A DNA stretch of 64,000 nt from Ophiodon elongatus. Taxonomy: Eukaryota; Chordata; Actinopteri; Perciformes; Hexagrammidae. The notes under the pieces were generated by a model that was not told the origin of the DNA, searched no databases, and saw nothing but the letters and a program-made list of their open reading frames with translations. The stretch is from the NCBI GenBank assembly GCA_016806645.1, contig JACSYO010001980.1, positions 2,647,001 through 2,711,000 of the forward strand. Reading direction: 5' to 3'. Positions 37,928 through 51,738 of the stretch are shown here, one piece after another; within the stretch, counting starts at the first letter, position 1; each line of letters begins with the position of its first letter. The position numbers were made by a program, and so were the translations under genes.

Positions 37928-39721
37928 ATAATCACCATCGTTGTCATTGTTGTTGTTGATTCTGCTTCATTATACTTCATTTCATCTCATTAAAACAATT
38001 TTGGTTACACTGTCCTCATATTGTTTATTACATCATCAACCTTAAACCATTATCAACTGATTCCCACTTCATCCATCCCACATCTGAGATGGATGGGGCA
38101 GTGCAAATGAGCATTCAGGGGATGGAGGTAGGATGTTCGTTTTCAAATGTGAGAACAATTACCTGGACACATGATTTGATTTAGAGCAGAAGGGCAGCCG
38201 CATCCTGTGAAGCATAATGGATTTAGCTAAGTATCTTCTTAATGCCCTTTCTGGAGAGCATTCAAAACCTCTATTGGATTATTTCATCCCCCTCTCCGTC
38301 TCTACCATTACCGCCATCATTCTTCACCCTGTATTTTTTCCTCTGCCTCTCTGTCCGTCGCTTCACCCCTGCGTCCCCTGGTCTCATGCTGCCACTTGGG
38401 ATGAAACCCGCTTGGATGGCTGCAAGACAGCCTGGAAGTGTGAGAAAGGGTATCTGACACAACGGTGGTCACGCTATGCCTAGGCAGTCCTTTATCTGAT
38501 GTTCTGTCAATCACATGCTAACCCACAGTGGACCCTTACTTGAGATTCATTGCATACTGTACCTTCAGAATACATTACAGTAGATCCTTTCCAGTTTGAG
38601 TTTGTTTGAGTCTGTTGTCTATGTTAACATTCAAGATTAATGTTTTTTTACTTTTTATATTAGATTTTTTTTTTTTACCATGTAACAGTTCAGTAAAACA
38701 GATTGAGGACTTGAACAAAGACTTTCGGTTCAGTAACAGGCACGCAGTCACATCAAGCAACCAAGTCCACAGGGGCATAAAAGGGAGGAATATGATACAG
38801 CTGGGATGAAGGAACGCACATTTTGGCAGAGAACAATGCCTCAAGGGTTAAAGGTTAAGGAGATACAGTTTTTTCTCCCCTGACACAATTCTGCCAAGAC
38901 TGCAAATGCAGCGATGCGGTGATTATAACTTCAAATGCATTCAGTAAAGTTTGAGTGATTTTTGATTCTCCTCACATAATTCTCTTTACTTTCTGCACAA
39001 CTATCATGAAGAAAGGTTGGCAGAAACATTCACAGGCAGCAAGTGCAGAAAATGCTCTGCTCACAAAATTGTCATTCTTGTTCCCAGTGAGGAGCAAAAT
39101 GCTTCTGTGGTTTCAACTAATTAACTGTGAGAAAATGTACTGAGGTTCAAAGAGTGAAACCACACTGTAAATCTGTGAAGAGTGACCAACTTGGAATCAG
39201 AGTAGGAAATCCATCCGTGCTGTAGGGTTGTATGAAAAACAGGTGGGGAAAACTATGAAGGGACGACAGTTGTCCAGCTTTGTTACATTATCACGTTATC
39301 CTAATGAACAATATGAGGTTTAATCTGACTGTAGGGCTGTGTTTCAGGAGAGTTTTCCAGACAATCCAACAATATAATATATCTCTTCCTCAATGCAATT
39401 GGGATTCTTTTGAAGTTTGCATATTACAGTAAGGGCAAGGTCTATGAATATCCGGGTGTAATGTAATGATTTTATGCTCTATGTTGAAAAAGAAGGTTGT
39501 TTGTTTTGGGTTGAGTTCATTTGTGACAGTATTCTCTTCGTAGACATCAGTAGAACCAGAGTTTGTGAGAGCTCAACACGTTTTGGGGCATTTGTTGTTA
39601 CGCAAACTAGAGCACAAACTGGTGTTTGTATTAGCCATTCTCAAAACTGGCCTTTTTTTTTGACAGTTTGGTTTAAAAATGAGGAACTTTTGCTTCTGTA
39701 GTGTTCCCTGTTCTCTCAAGT

Positions 39722-40301
39722 TACCACCAAGAGCCTGTTTTGCATATTGCCACATATTTCCAGCAAATAATAGAATACGTTCTTAATTAACTTGCGTGAT
39801 GAAATTAACTAAAGAGTTCAAGAAACCCAAGAAGAGTATGAAAGCAAGAAAGCAGAAAAAAGATGGTTCAGTGGCCTTAAACCAAATCTGTCACCTTCAG
39901 TGGCAGTTAATTGGCACTTTGAATTAATACAAATCAGATTATGTTGACACACACCCATCTGTTTAGACATTTGGTTGCCCAGCATGTTTATGAAACACAA
40001 TTTGCTTGGTTTACCTCATTGAATTTCAGTCAGAGGGAGCAGTTCCTCTCAAAACTAAATTCAGGAAAAATTCAAATGCAGGAATGTTATAAATTTGGCT
40101 CTGAGACATTATTTGGAAAAGAACAATAAAAAATGGATGGGAGATTTCTCAGTGGTCAGGTTTGAAATAAAGTGATTCATTTAGAGTTAAGAAATCACGA
40201 TCATACACGTGGCCAGTCTCTGAATGAATAATAGCTGACACCAAAGGCACAACGCAGCCTGTCTGTGGCTAATGTGTTAATAATGTAGAAGAAAATGAGA
40301 C
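39722..40301. repeat. Direct repeat copy B (about 580 bp)
   Basis: Second copy of the unit at 36506-37080, same orientation, roughly 3.2 kb to the right. It lacks the 45-bp bracketing repeats seen around copy A, and its flanks differ from those of copy A, so homology stops abruptly at both ends. Confidence 0.9.
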
Positions 40302-41250
40302 ATCTCAAAATTGCCACTCGTAAAATATAATCTGGTGCTTGTTTGTTATGATTTTGACAAGACACAGAAAAAGCAAGACTAACATCTGTTATCCATTAAA
40401 TCATTACCTATTGGTGATGGAATGTCAGCCTCTTGCCAACATGTTTCTGTGCGTGTGTGTGGTTATTTGTCAAATTCCCATCCTAAACCACAATAGAAGC
40501 AAAAAATGAAGTCTTAAAAATAGACAGGTAAGTGGAGCAACCCAGGCTAACCAGTGCCATTCATAAGTGTCAACATACTTTTGAACTAATTTTACATCTA
40601 CAGAACAATAAATAGTGTGCTTCCCATAGAGGATATTTCTACAAACATTTCTGCTGAGTAAAGTTTATGTAATTTTATTCAAATTTGTTTTAACTAAGAC
40701 AGGCAAGATGCAGAGACACTGCAGAGAAATAGGGAGCAAAATACGGACGAAGAACTCATTTTTGCCCGAGGGCTCCCTTCAGGGTGAATCTGGCCCTGAT
40801 CCTATGAGAGCCATCTTCTTCACAACCTATCAATTGTACGTCCAATATCCGCTGGCCTGTGTGATCTGACAAATATCAGGGTCACATCAGCTTGGAAGGG
40901 CAGTTGGTTAACAACCATTGATGTGATATGTTTGACTGACAAATCAAAAGTCAATTTAAAATACCTAAAACTGGCCAACAGCTATATGGAGTAGTAATAG
41001 ACTTGGGATAGGAGCTGCACACCAACGATATAGAAAAACTACTTGGCAATATCATATAAAACTCTTTGTAGATACAAACAATATTTGAAAGGCCCATGAA
41101 ATCGAATGAGTAGATTCTGTGTGACAAGAAATCATAACCCAAACCATACATTATTCTTTTGTTCTGTAATAATGACCACCTGCTGAACGCAACAATCACA
41201 TTGTGTGACAGAGAAATACACCTCTCTCTCAGTGTCTGGTCTCATCCCAA

Positions 41251-41251
<1 letters not shown>

Positions 41252-41313
<62 letters not shown>

Positions 41314-41342
41314 ATCTCTCTCTTTCTCTGTCTCTCTCTCTC
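41252..41342. repeat. (CT)n microsatellite
   Basis: About 90 bp of CT with a few T insertions, homopyrimidine on the plus strand. Confidence 0.95.
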
Positions 41343-41898
41343 AATGCAGACAAAATGCAGACAAAATGTCAGAACCTACAGATATTGCACGGTTTTGAAC
41401 AACTCTTTCACCGCCCCGCTCCACACGTAGCCTATCTTTCACCCAGCCATATGAGTTGGACTTGAGCACTAAACGAGGGCGGAAAGATAGAGACAAAGAG
41501 ACATACATAGATATGCAGTATAAAAGAAGAGGCAAAAGAGACAAAAATACACAATTGTCTATTACATATCAAAGGACTCCGTTAAGGACACTGTACAGTT
41601 TTGTGTTTCTCTGTTTAGGGAACGCTTCTCAGGTGTGGAGAAAAAAGTTCAATTTTTTTTTCGGATTTATTTAAGTCTGATTGTGTATTTAGTTGTGTTT
41701 TTGCAACAGAAGGCCAGCAACCAACCAAATATTGCAACACCTCCCCCTGCTGGATCTACTTCAGTGAGATGAGCAGATGAATAATTGAGGCTCTCTCTCC
41801 ATCTCTCTCTGTCGTATTCTTTCAGTATCTTACTCTCTTAAGCTATCTCTCTCTTCTTAAGCTAATATCTCTCAATATATTTTTCTTTTTCTCCAAGG

Positions 41899-41949
41899 AT
41901 CTATCTATCTATCTATATATCTGTCTGTCTGTCTGTCTGTCTATCTATC
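41899..41949. repeat. (CTAT)n(CTGT)n tetranucleotide repeat
   Basis: Tandem CTAT then CTGT units followed by CTAT units. Confidence 0.9.
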
Positions 41950-42092
41950 AATAAATCACCTATTCCTGCCGTTGTTTACATGGTGGGCGGGGTCAGAATA
42001 CCACATGACACATTAAGGGGTGGATGAAGAGGGAAAATGCATTGCCTGAGGATGGAACAAATGTCAACATTAACAAATTACATCAGCATTAG

Positions 42093-42093
<1 letters not shown>

Positions 42094-42170
<77 letters not shown>

Positions 42171-42183
42171 CGTGTGTGTGTAT
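42094..42183. repeat. (TG)n microsatellite
   Basis: About 37 uninterrupted TG units, then an ACG break and a short further run; the longest dinucleotide repeat in the window. Confidence 0.95.
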
Positions 42184-42482
42184 GTACTTGCTTGTGAGAG
42201 ACTGGAGGGGTTACAAAATGAAAACAAGTGTTCGTTAAGGATTTTGAAATATGTGTTTATGGAATCAACCACACAATTTAATACTGGATCAAATTATGAT
42301 AGATATTGGATTTATTTGTCCTCAAAATAATTGTATACATGTATGTGTTTGAGGCACATGGCTCCATGTACAGCTTACACAGCATGCACATACATGACGT
42401 GACAGCAAGAAAAAAAGAAAGAAAACAATTTCAAATAATACAAATGTTTCATGTTTGAGAAGGAAATCTGCAGGGCTTTTAT

Positions 42483-42505
42483 GAGAGAGAGAGAGAGAGA
42501 GAGAG
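42483..42505. repeat. (GA)n microsatellite
   Basis: About 11 GA units. Confidence 0.9.
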
Positions 42506-45500
42506 CCTCAGACAGACCCTCAAGTAATATGAAATTGTTGCCCAAAACAACTGTAGTACATCTGTATTTCATTATAAAATGACTAGTTTTTTCTATCTTC
42601 ACTCTATGGCCCATTGTATCTTGAAATCTCTGAATCTCTGAAGTATACTAAATAGAGCAATTGCTCAGGAGAGCAGATTAAGGTGAAGACCACCATGTGA
42701 TGGGATCCATGCAGCCACGAAACACCAAATTGGGCCAGAAGAGTAAAGTTGGGGGTTAATGGGCTCTTCAACACTTCCTATCCCTTGCTTCCAGAACCCT
42801 TGCTCGGATTACACCCATCTACGAACTCAGACTTAATTTCACGCACCTGTAAAGTAAACGGTTGTGAAGTTTTCGACAACATCTGTCCGCTGACCAATAT
42901 GTAAACACCTGGCAAAGTAGGCCTGTCCTCAAAACATTTCTGTGGTAGTTCCTACTTGCATGATGACACACACACGGAATAACAAAGGTGAAAACAATAC
43001 CAACCTGGCCCTTTCTCCTATTATGAGAGATATTATGAAGTTTTATAAAGTCGTACAAATATATATCCTGTGTAAATATAAGAGCCTACTGTGTTCAAAA
43101 GACCTGCGATCATTTTCTCGTCAGCCTACAATAATGTTTGGTATCACTGGAAACAAAAAATTCCAAGCTTTCTAATGCCCCTCAGCAAAACACATAGCAA
43201 TCCGCTATTAACGGTAAAATAAAGCATTCAAAATTCACAGTTTACACTCACACTGACATACGTATATGTTCTTGTCAAAGTATTTCACCAAGACGTGCTA
43301 TTTTTGCCAAAAACAGCACATTTGACTTACTTTTGGATCAACGGTAAAGCTTCGGCTAAAGCTTGTGCCGACGTGAAGTCGTCGTGAGCCTCAAGGAGGA
43401 GTCAGCTGCCACCTTAGTCATGTTTTACTGGGAGCTGGGATTGTTAAAGACCACCTGGTGGCGTTTTCAAAGCACTTTCACCGAGAAGTCTTCAATCATT
43501 CTATTCAGCTTGTTAGACAAATTTGTGGATACCTCAGAGTAGCCCACAGTGGGCCTTCCATTCTCCGTTCAACTGCCTTTTTAGCATGGCGCTCTTCAGT
43601 CAATATAAATATTGATGAATGTTCATTGAGTTTATTACTATTTCAATGTTTTTTGGGAGATTTATATTATTTGTAACATGGCTATATGGAAATAAATAGT
43701 GTTTTGAAGTAAAACTCCCAGTAAACAGTCAACATGCAAACAGTAAACATAGCCAAAAAGTGAAGCCCTAATGTATCTTCATAGATTGCATCACACATTG
43801 TGTAATTTAGTGTTTCCATCAAATTATCATGTCAAGTCGAGTCTTCAAGCAGTCCGGTGTTAAGTAACTCAACTCTCACAGCGGTAAAGTCAACTCAAGT
43901 CTCAAGTCTAAGTTCTATTTCGTAGTAAATCTTCTGGTTTTTCTTTTAATGGTAAGCCTTGTCGTATCCTCGGTAACAAGCTGCAATTTTTTACGCTGCA
44001 CACAATATCTTTTGACTACACTTAGTAACAACTGCTATTTGGCTGATTTAGAAGCACTCTGGAAAAGAACACCATATGTTTTGATTTACTTCTAGTCTGA
44101 TCAGGATCCATTTGCCTTCCCCGTCATTTGTATTTAACCTGCTAACATGTTGATGGATGCCTTAACGTCCAATCTATCCCCAGGGAGGTGATGTGAGATA
44201 TGTGTCAATTCAGTGTGCACAGTCTATCAAGGCTTGATTTATGGTTCAACACACTGCAGTATGTGCAGCCTGTCACGCACAGACCAGCAGCTTGAGAGCC
44301 AAACCATACATCTAAAGATAAAAGGCTATGTGCAGGCCCAGGTTGGTCAGATTTTGACACTGTGTGGCATTATGTTAACATATGACAACAGAAATGGAAG
44401 CGGTGAAGCATGTCCTCCTCAAATCTGGATTTCTTGAGATGGTTCCCCTCATAATTGCATTGCAAAAGCATGATGTATCTTAACTATACATCCAATAAAT
44501 GTTTCACCCTATGCTTCCTCAGTCACACACCGTGTTATCCTTTAAGTTCTTTATTGATTCATGCTCTTGAGACAGGAAAAGCACTAGCCTCGAGAGGAAA
44601 TCATATTTTGTACCTGTACAAGCCAATACATTTATTAAGGTTAGATCAAGCACTGTGTTATACTTTCAGGAAGTCAGTTTTGCAGCATAATCCCCAGTGG
44701 AAAACAGGGCAAACCTCTTTCTGAAAGACCATAGTGAAATTAACTGTAATAAAAAAAATTGTGACAGGAAGTAAAAAGAAAAATATGATACTCTTATACT
44801 GTGTTTGAATTTAATACAGCTTGTGCCCTTTGAATGACAATTTTCCTTTCAAAAATAGATAGTTTCAAAGGGGTATTTCATGGCAACAAGATATGATTGG
44901 ATGGCAAAGTGTGGCCAGGCAGAAGTAAGCTTCATATCCTTTTTTACTGCAGTGCTTGTTAGTGAGAGATATGCATAGCAACTATTGGTTTTGACAAAGA
45001 GCATCTGAAAGGCCACGGAGAGAGAAGGAACATGGAAGGGAGAGAAACAGAGGGAGAGAAAGGAAAAGAAAGAAGGAGGTTTAAAGAATATTACAAAAGA
45101 ATGAACAAACCCTTCTAAATCCCTGAAGAGGGAAACAATGCCCAGGTCGAACAGGGCACAAGATTAAGACAAACAATAACCAGGAAATGCTTGTGCTGAC
45201 CGTGGTAAAAGTGGGTTTACACACTGTGATTTACAGTGAACAGGGGAGAAACACACATCCGGGAGTAACACATGCACATTCACAAAAAAAAGTATGTGCA
45301 TGAAAGACATTTGAGCACAGAAAACACACATAAACATAGAAACAAAATCACACTGGACAAGGTGACGCTATAAATCTATTATGTTTGTCGTACCTGTGGG
45401 CAAATGTGCGTTTGCTTGGTTCAATACTGAACACGCCTACTGGAGCTTACTTTAATACAAGACAGCTGTCAGCACACACATTCTGATAACACCCTGTAAA

Positions 45501-48325
45501 GTTCCAAATAGCTTCGCACTGAACCATGCAAACACATTGTCAACATCGAATGCAAGTGTATTTATTCTTTGACCTTCAAGAATTAGGCAGTGTTTACTGA
45601 CTGCATAGCTGACTAGCTTACTGCAGCAAAACTGAAGCCAGGGCCATTGTTTGGAAAAAAAATAATTCAAAAACGCAAACGGGTCGAATTTGTACCACAT
45701 AAATCCAGTTGTATTACCACAAAGACTGAATTGTATGCTGCAGAAATGGTCACTGAATCTACAAGTACCACCTCACTGCTCTACGAAAAGGAGAAAGTGC
45801 ACTGCAAATAGAAGGGAAGCTATACATATTACTTTAATGACTACGTACCTGTTTAGTTGGTGCAACTTGAAAGATTATACAGTTACCCAATGTTATTATT
45901 AAAGTTCCATTATTTCATAAGAGCAAAACTAATTGTGTTTCAGCAGTGGTCCAAAAATAGCAAGGAGCTCCACATGTCTTTATAACGCATTACTTTATTA
46001 ACTGGTGGAGTTGAAGTGGTGTTTCTGTAAACAGTCAGAAAACAGTTAATTCCACATTAAAGCCTTCACTTCACGCAATTTAATGGAACAGGATGCATTT
46101 GCTGATGGAAGCCAAATAAATTACCCTTCTGTTGTTTGGTATTAAATATAACCACGGATTGCAACAAGCTTAAGACGACTCTCGATTCAGGATGCTTGGC
46201 TGGCAAGTGGAGAGAGCACACAAATGTATTCCAGTGATGGTAAAACAGCAACTTTTAATTATGTTACATAACTGCCACTACTAAGGCAACCACACAGATT
46301 AAACTGAATGTGGAGCAATTTTGTAGATGACGAAGCGACTCGTGTCTTAATAAAGTCAATCATACATATTTAGAATTAATGGCTCAGGAGGATGTCGTTT
46401 GTGATTTAAAAGAGAACAGATGTGCAAGTCAAACATCTAAAAAAATGCAAAAAAAGGAGGATAAGAAGAGAAAGTTGAGGTAAGTCTATGAAGGAAGATG
46501 AGGTGAAAGGGAAACATAATAGTGAAAAGGGCAAAGTTGATTAGAGACTGGCACAGAATACAATCAACCTTCAACAATAATTACAATGTATTTTCAAAAA
46601 AGCTTCTTTGAGTTTTTTACTTTCATGTGGTACAGTGGCATCATACTTACTATAAAAGTATATTATAAAAGTGGTTCTACACTTCATTACATCTCTGCCC
46701 TCTGTTCTCCAGCGCCTGATTGTTTTTGGGCTTTTCTGTACCCTTCTCTCAAGTCCTCGTAATTTTTTCTCCTTATTTTTCTCCTCCCATGCCGCTTCAA
46801 TATTTCCTTCTTCTCCTTCACTTTGCCGTGTAATAACACTTGATTTTATCAGTTGCCTTCTATTCTGTTGGTTTTCTGCTCCCACTTTTCCTCATTCTTG
46901 CCCCCTTCTCTGACATTTTCTCAGAGTATCTCCCCCTTACTCTTCTTACATGCCCTTGCACACCCTCCCCTCACACCCTACAACCCCCATCTTATCCACC
47001 TACCTTTTGTTTTCCTATTCTCTCAGTTCACCTTTAGTTACTTGTGCTCTCTGTTTGCGGTACCTCATTTCAGTCTTGGCACCAGTTCATTTCTTCTGGA
47101 GAGAAGAGCAACAAAACATCAACTGCTGTCAGAATGGATGGGATGGTTAAATAGGATCAATGGTTCAGTGGTCAGGCTGACCCTGGGCGTCAACTTCAAA
47201 AAAATGAGAGAGACAAGGAGAAAGGGAAACAAAACCAAACAGAAATACAAACTTGTGGAGACAAATACGCATTGTTCTGGTCTGAGAAAGTACATTTAAA
47301 TGTAAATGATAGAAAGGGAGAAGACAAAAGAAGCAATTGTGTTCTAATGAGTGCTGCGGGAGGAAACAAAGACAATATGCTGATGATATCATGATGGCCT
47401 AGAGGATATGTCCCATTCTCAACCCTACCATCACCGAGTCTTTCCTCTGGACTGACGAGTCTTGCCTTCGGCTGATTCCACCATCATTAGCTGATGCCCA
47501 ATATTCAGCAGCCATCTAAGAAGACCTAATGTCTAGCTCATTTAGACAAACCTGTCACTATGTCTGCAAAATGTTGTGTTATATGACTAACATTATCCTT
47601 ATTGCAAAAGAATAGCTTGTGGGCTTAAGTCTGTATTGCTCTGCTTACACAAGCTTGCCTGGCCGAGTTTAGCAAGTCATTTTCTGTGTTCTCTGCAACA
47701 TTATGGCTCCAAATGGTAACATTCCCCAAGAGGGACTTCTTCTTTGTAGTAATAGTTGCATCTGAGCATATTTGAGGTTGATACTGTTGTTATAAGGGGC
47801 TGCTTTGTGTCTTGGTAATTTGTGTAAATCTCATGCAGTGCGGCAGAATCCCTCAGGGAAACTGTGCCATCGTCCAATGAGGTTGAAATGAACAAAGCAC
47901 AGTTCTGAAGTTCAGTTTGGGGTTGAACATCCTGTACAGAAAACACAGATGTGATAACTTCACTCCCGCTTCAGCATCTTTTAGCTCATTGTTTTGATTG
48001 TACGACCCGCAACGTTGTTGTTCTGACTGACTTTCATGGCTCTCGTCAACCCAAATTCCATCCTCAGCCACCAGGGTCTGATAAAAACCCTTCCCATCGT
48101 AAAAAAACATCGTTAAAAACAGACATTTGAGGAAGAGCAAAATGGGATAATAGGTGAGTAAATGTTGGTCCATAAGTATTTGCACGGTGACACAATTTTT
48201 ATAATATTGCCTATTTACACGACTGCAATGGATTTTAAATAAAGCAATGAATATGTGGTTGAAGTGTAGACTTTCAGCTTTAATTCAATGGATATAACAA
48301 AACTATTGCATTAACAGTTTAGGAA

Positions 48326-48595
48326 TTACAACCATTTTAATACTTTGCAGTCAATGATTGCCTGAAGTCTTCCACCCATAGTCGTCACCAAATGCTGAGT
48401 TTCCTCCCTTGAGATGCTTTGCCAGGCCTTTACTGCAGCCTCCTTCAGTTGCTGCTTGTTTGTGGATCTTTCTGCCTTCACTTTTAGCTGAAGTAAATGA
48501 AAAGCATGCTCACTTGGGTTGAGATCAAGTGACTGACTTGGCCATTGAATAATATTCCATTTATTTGCCTTGATAAGCTCTTTGGCTGTTTTCAC
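48326..48595 (-). pseudogene. Tc1-like transposase, C-terminal fragment
   Basis: An open 89-codon block with KTAKELIKANKWNIIQWPSQ, SLDLNPSEHAF and KQQLKEAAVKAWQSISREET, the standard Tc1 C-terminus with the catalytic Glu in PSEH. The preceding NDPKH block is in another frame, so this is part of a broken gene. Confidence 0.88.
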
Positions 48596-48909
48596 AGTAT
48601 GTTTGGGGTCATTCCATGCCGTCCAATCAGTTTTGAAACATTTGGCTGAATCTGAGTAGATAGTATAGCCCTAAACACCTCAAAACTCATCCTGCTACTT
48701 CTATCAGCTGTGACATCATCAATGAACACCAGTGACCCACTTCCATTGGCAGCCATACAAGCCCATGCCATAGCACTGCCTCCACCATGTTAACCAGATG
48801 ATGTGGTTTGTTTCGGATCATGAGCCGTTCCTTTCCTTCTCTACACTTTTCTCTTCCCATCATTCTGGTACAAGTTAATATTGACTTCATCTGTCCAAAG
48901 AACCTTCAT

Positions 48910-49128
48910 CTAAAACTGATCAGGCTCATTCAGATGTTTGCTTGCAACGTCTAATCTGGCCTCCCTGTTCTCCAGTGTTCCCAGTGGTTTGCACCTTGTT
49001 GTAAACCTTCTATATTCAGATTCATGAAGGCATCTCTTGATTGTAGACTTTGACAATGACACGCCTACCTCCTCCAGAGTATTCTTGACCTCAGTATTCA
49101 TGTATATGAAGGGTTTTTTTTTCACCAA
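48910..49128 (-). pseudogene. Tc1-like transposase, central DNA-binding/linker fragment
   Basis: A 72-codon block starting MVKKKPFIYMNTEVKNTLEE, with STIKRCLHESEYRRFTTRCK and LNEPDQF before a TAG stop. It aligns by eye with the second DNA-binding half of Tc1 transposases; the stop sits where Trp is expected. Confidence 0.88.
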
Positions 49129-49330
49129 GGAAAGAATTCTGCTATATCTACTTTACATGTCTTCCGTGGTCTTCCATGTATTTTGGTGTTGGTGAGCTTG
49201 CCAGTATATTCCTTCTTCAAAAGCAGAAAATTGCAAAGGCTTCCTACTTTTACCAGCCTGTCCTCATAAAACGGTTGGCACTTTGTGTCATAATACGACC
49301 TGCCTAACATTTTGGTGTTATGGACCAACC

Positions 49331-51702
49331 ATTTAACTCCATCTAAGCTTCAAGGAGGAGCTTTTGACAATGGATGGATTTCACAATGGCCACCTTCAAG
49401 AGTCCAATTCAAATAATGACTCAATTGAGGTAAATACGATACTGATTTTTACCCTCAGAAAAAATAAAAATATGAGAAATATACATCTATAGTCAAATAG
49501 TCTGAATACAGTAATGAGCTAAATGCTCTTCATTAACAACATTTAGTTAAGGATGCCAAAATAATTGTTGGCCAATGTGTAAGAATTACCCCACCAAAAA
49601 CGTATCCTTTAGTAACAAATAATCACTGAAAGCTTGTTGTAGACAAACCTTTGTTGCAGACGTGATCAGCTTTATTCAGATATGATTCAACACAGTTACA
49701 ATAGCTACCAATATATAGCCACTGAGAGTCAAAGCACAGTGGTTCTGAATTGGATTATGCTGTGTAAAGAAGGGTGATCAATGTTAAGCATTTTTCTTAT
49801 TTGCCATGTTTGTACAGCTATTGCTACATTTTGACAGTGCTGCATAAAGGTGGCCTTGGTTGAATTTCCATTCATTTCTACAAAAAACACGTTCCAAGGA
49901 CAGACTGTTCAATGCACCTCTAAGTACGAGGAGACAAGGAGAAGTACTGTCTTTTCTCAAAAGGGAAAAGAGGGTTTGTACTTGTGACAATAACCATCCA
50001 CACAATGCTTTTGTTAAATTTTAATGTGTGCCTAAAAACGCGGATCAAGAGAAAAACACAGTATTTGCATTCAAAGCAGAAACAATTGGAGTACAATTCA
50101 TCCTGTGCCCAAGACTGAGTGGGACATGTCTCTCCTATGTGGTAAAAAGTGACAGTCACAGAGAGAGAGGATGAGGAAGAAAACCAGGCAGAGAGAAAGA
50201 GAAAAAGCCTCTTCTCGCTGCTCTTCTGCCAGCGAGAAGCAGCTTTATTACATAACAGTCTCAGGGCTCGGCAGCTCACATGCTTTTAAGGAAGAAGCAC
50301 ACGTTCCCTTGCACCTGAAATCTCATGGCAGGGTGGGAGAAGATGGAGATGAGGTGGAAGCTTGAGAGCAGAGGCGGCAAGAGAAGAAGAGTGATGAGAA
50401 ATGCAATGAGCAAAACAAAATACACTTGTCAGTTGAGAGATGTTTGGATAGCATTTTTTGAGGTTTTAAGACAATCATCCGTCAATAACTACTCACATTG
50501 ATCCATCTACAATTGCATCTCTATTGTCACTTTTCCTTAAAATAAAAAAAATGTAAAGAAAAAGAAAAAGAAAACTTTTATCAATGTTTTTGCATTGGGT
50601 AAAACATAGACATGGATGTAGTAAATGTATCAATGCCTGCAGTCTTGTTTGAACCACAAAAAAATAAAAAAACAAACATCCAAATTAATTATTAGAATAT
50701 CAAAGGAAAAGGCCTTGGAGAGCCCTGGCAACACTATTAGACTGTAAATGAATCTCTGGAACGTTGAACCGGTTTAAACCAGTTTAAAGTCTTGAAGGAG
50801 ATCTACTTACGTATATTTAGTTAGGATAATAAAAACAAATCAAGAGAAAGTGTCTGATTTGAGTGTAATTGATTTCCACTAAAATACACTAATAAACTAT
50901 GAGGCAATTAATATGAGGTTGGATGGTAAGGAAAGTTAGGGTTTTAGGGACATGTGGGTGTGAGGTTAGGAAACATAAGTCAAGACAGTTGTACTTATTC
51001 ATCATACGTATCTTATACAAGGGCTCTGATGTTGAGTATATCATACTTCAAACAAAACAACAGCTACACTAGCATGCTCTGTGAGGTTCTACTTTTGTGC
51101 AGCGGTGCTTTGAGGTAAATACTAACACGTCCAATGACTTCATGGAATCATCAAGTATGTGAAAACTTTGATCTGTTGGTGGGGCTAAAGGAAAAGTCAA
51201 TGGATCACAAGAGTCACAGGGATTCATTGTCTGGGGACCATGCATGTTTTTACAACTTTTGTGTCTATTTATCTGGTAAATGTTTAGATATTTTACAGGA
51301 AAACTGAACTGCTGGTGTTGCTCAAGTTAAAGTCAGGTTAGGTCAGAGGGATTCTAGGCACCAAATGTCTGTCCAAAGTTTCATAGAAATACATCTAATT
51401 AGTTATTTTCCGTCTTGAACAAAGTGGTGGACAGACTAACAGGCTGACTTTACAATCCCTAGAGCCAGACAAAAAAATTAAACATTTGCAACAAATGAAG
51501 TGTCAATTTGGAATGGGCCAGTTTACATTATTCTCATCAGTTACTCTTAGTCATTATTTTCTGATGGAATACAAGGCTTCATGTCAGAGCTGCTGCTAAT
51601 TTGAATCCTAATACACATTTATTTGATAGAGTTCTGGGATCCCTGAATCCTTCAAGACTATCCCAAATGTTTCCACTGGTTTGTGTAAATGTAAATGTAA
51701 AT

Positions 51703-51738
<36 letters not shown>

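Larger units (their letters stand above)
40302..48160. other. Intergenic, middle part: no gene recognised
   Basis: Holds CT, TATC/TGTC, TG and GA simple repeats (41252-41342, 41899-41949, 42094-42183, 42483-42505) and an AAGTC/GAGTC-rich patch near 43826-43915. Open frames such as 46853-47299 (+) are low-complexity or unrecognised. Confidence 0.65.
48165..49330 (-). mobile_element. Tc1/mariner-type transposon relic with broken transposase
   Basis: Minus-strand pieces in several frames spell a Tc1-like transposase: GRPRKT at the start, TLEEVGVSLSKSTIKRCLHE, RRFTTRCKPLGTLENREARL, LNEPDQF, the catalytic WTDE, ADRSSRMSFEVF, NDPKHTVKTA and WPSQSLDLNPSEH, ending REETQHLVTTMGGRLQAIID. These include the three DDE catalytic positions. 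A TAG replaces the expected Trp codon just before MKVLWTDE, another stop follows KRKV, and frames shift between blocks, so it is inactive. The terminal-repeat-like sequence GGTCCATAAGTATTTGCACG is visible at about 48168; no inverted partner was found beyond 49330, so the 5' end is lost or diverged. Confidence 0.88.

Noticed and set aside
41159..41465. Serine/leucine repeat proteins from the CT microsatellite
   Set aside because: Translation of a simple repeat; not a gene.
42037..42330. Cys/Val repeat frame across the TG array
   Set aside because: Translation of a dinucleotide repeat; not a gene.
46853..47299. 148-codon plus-strand frame
   Set aside because: Pyrimidine-rich low-complexity sequence gives a Ser/Pro/Leu-rich product without any domain.
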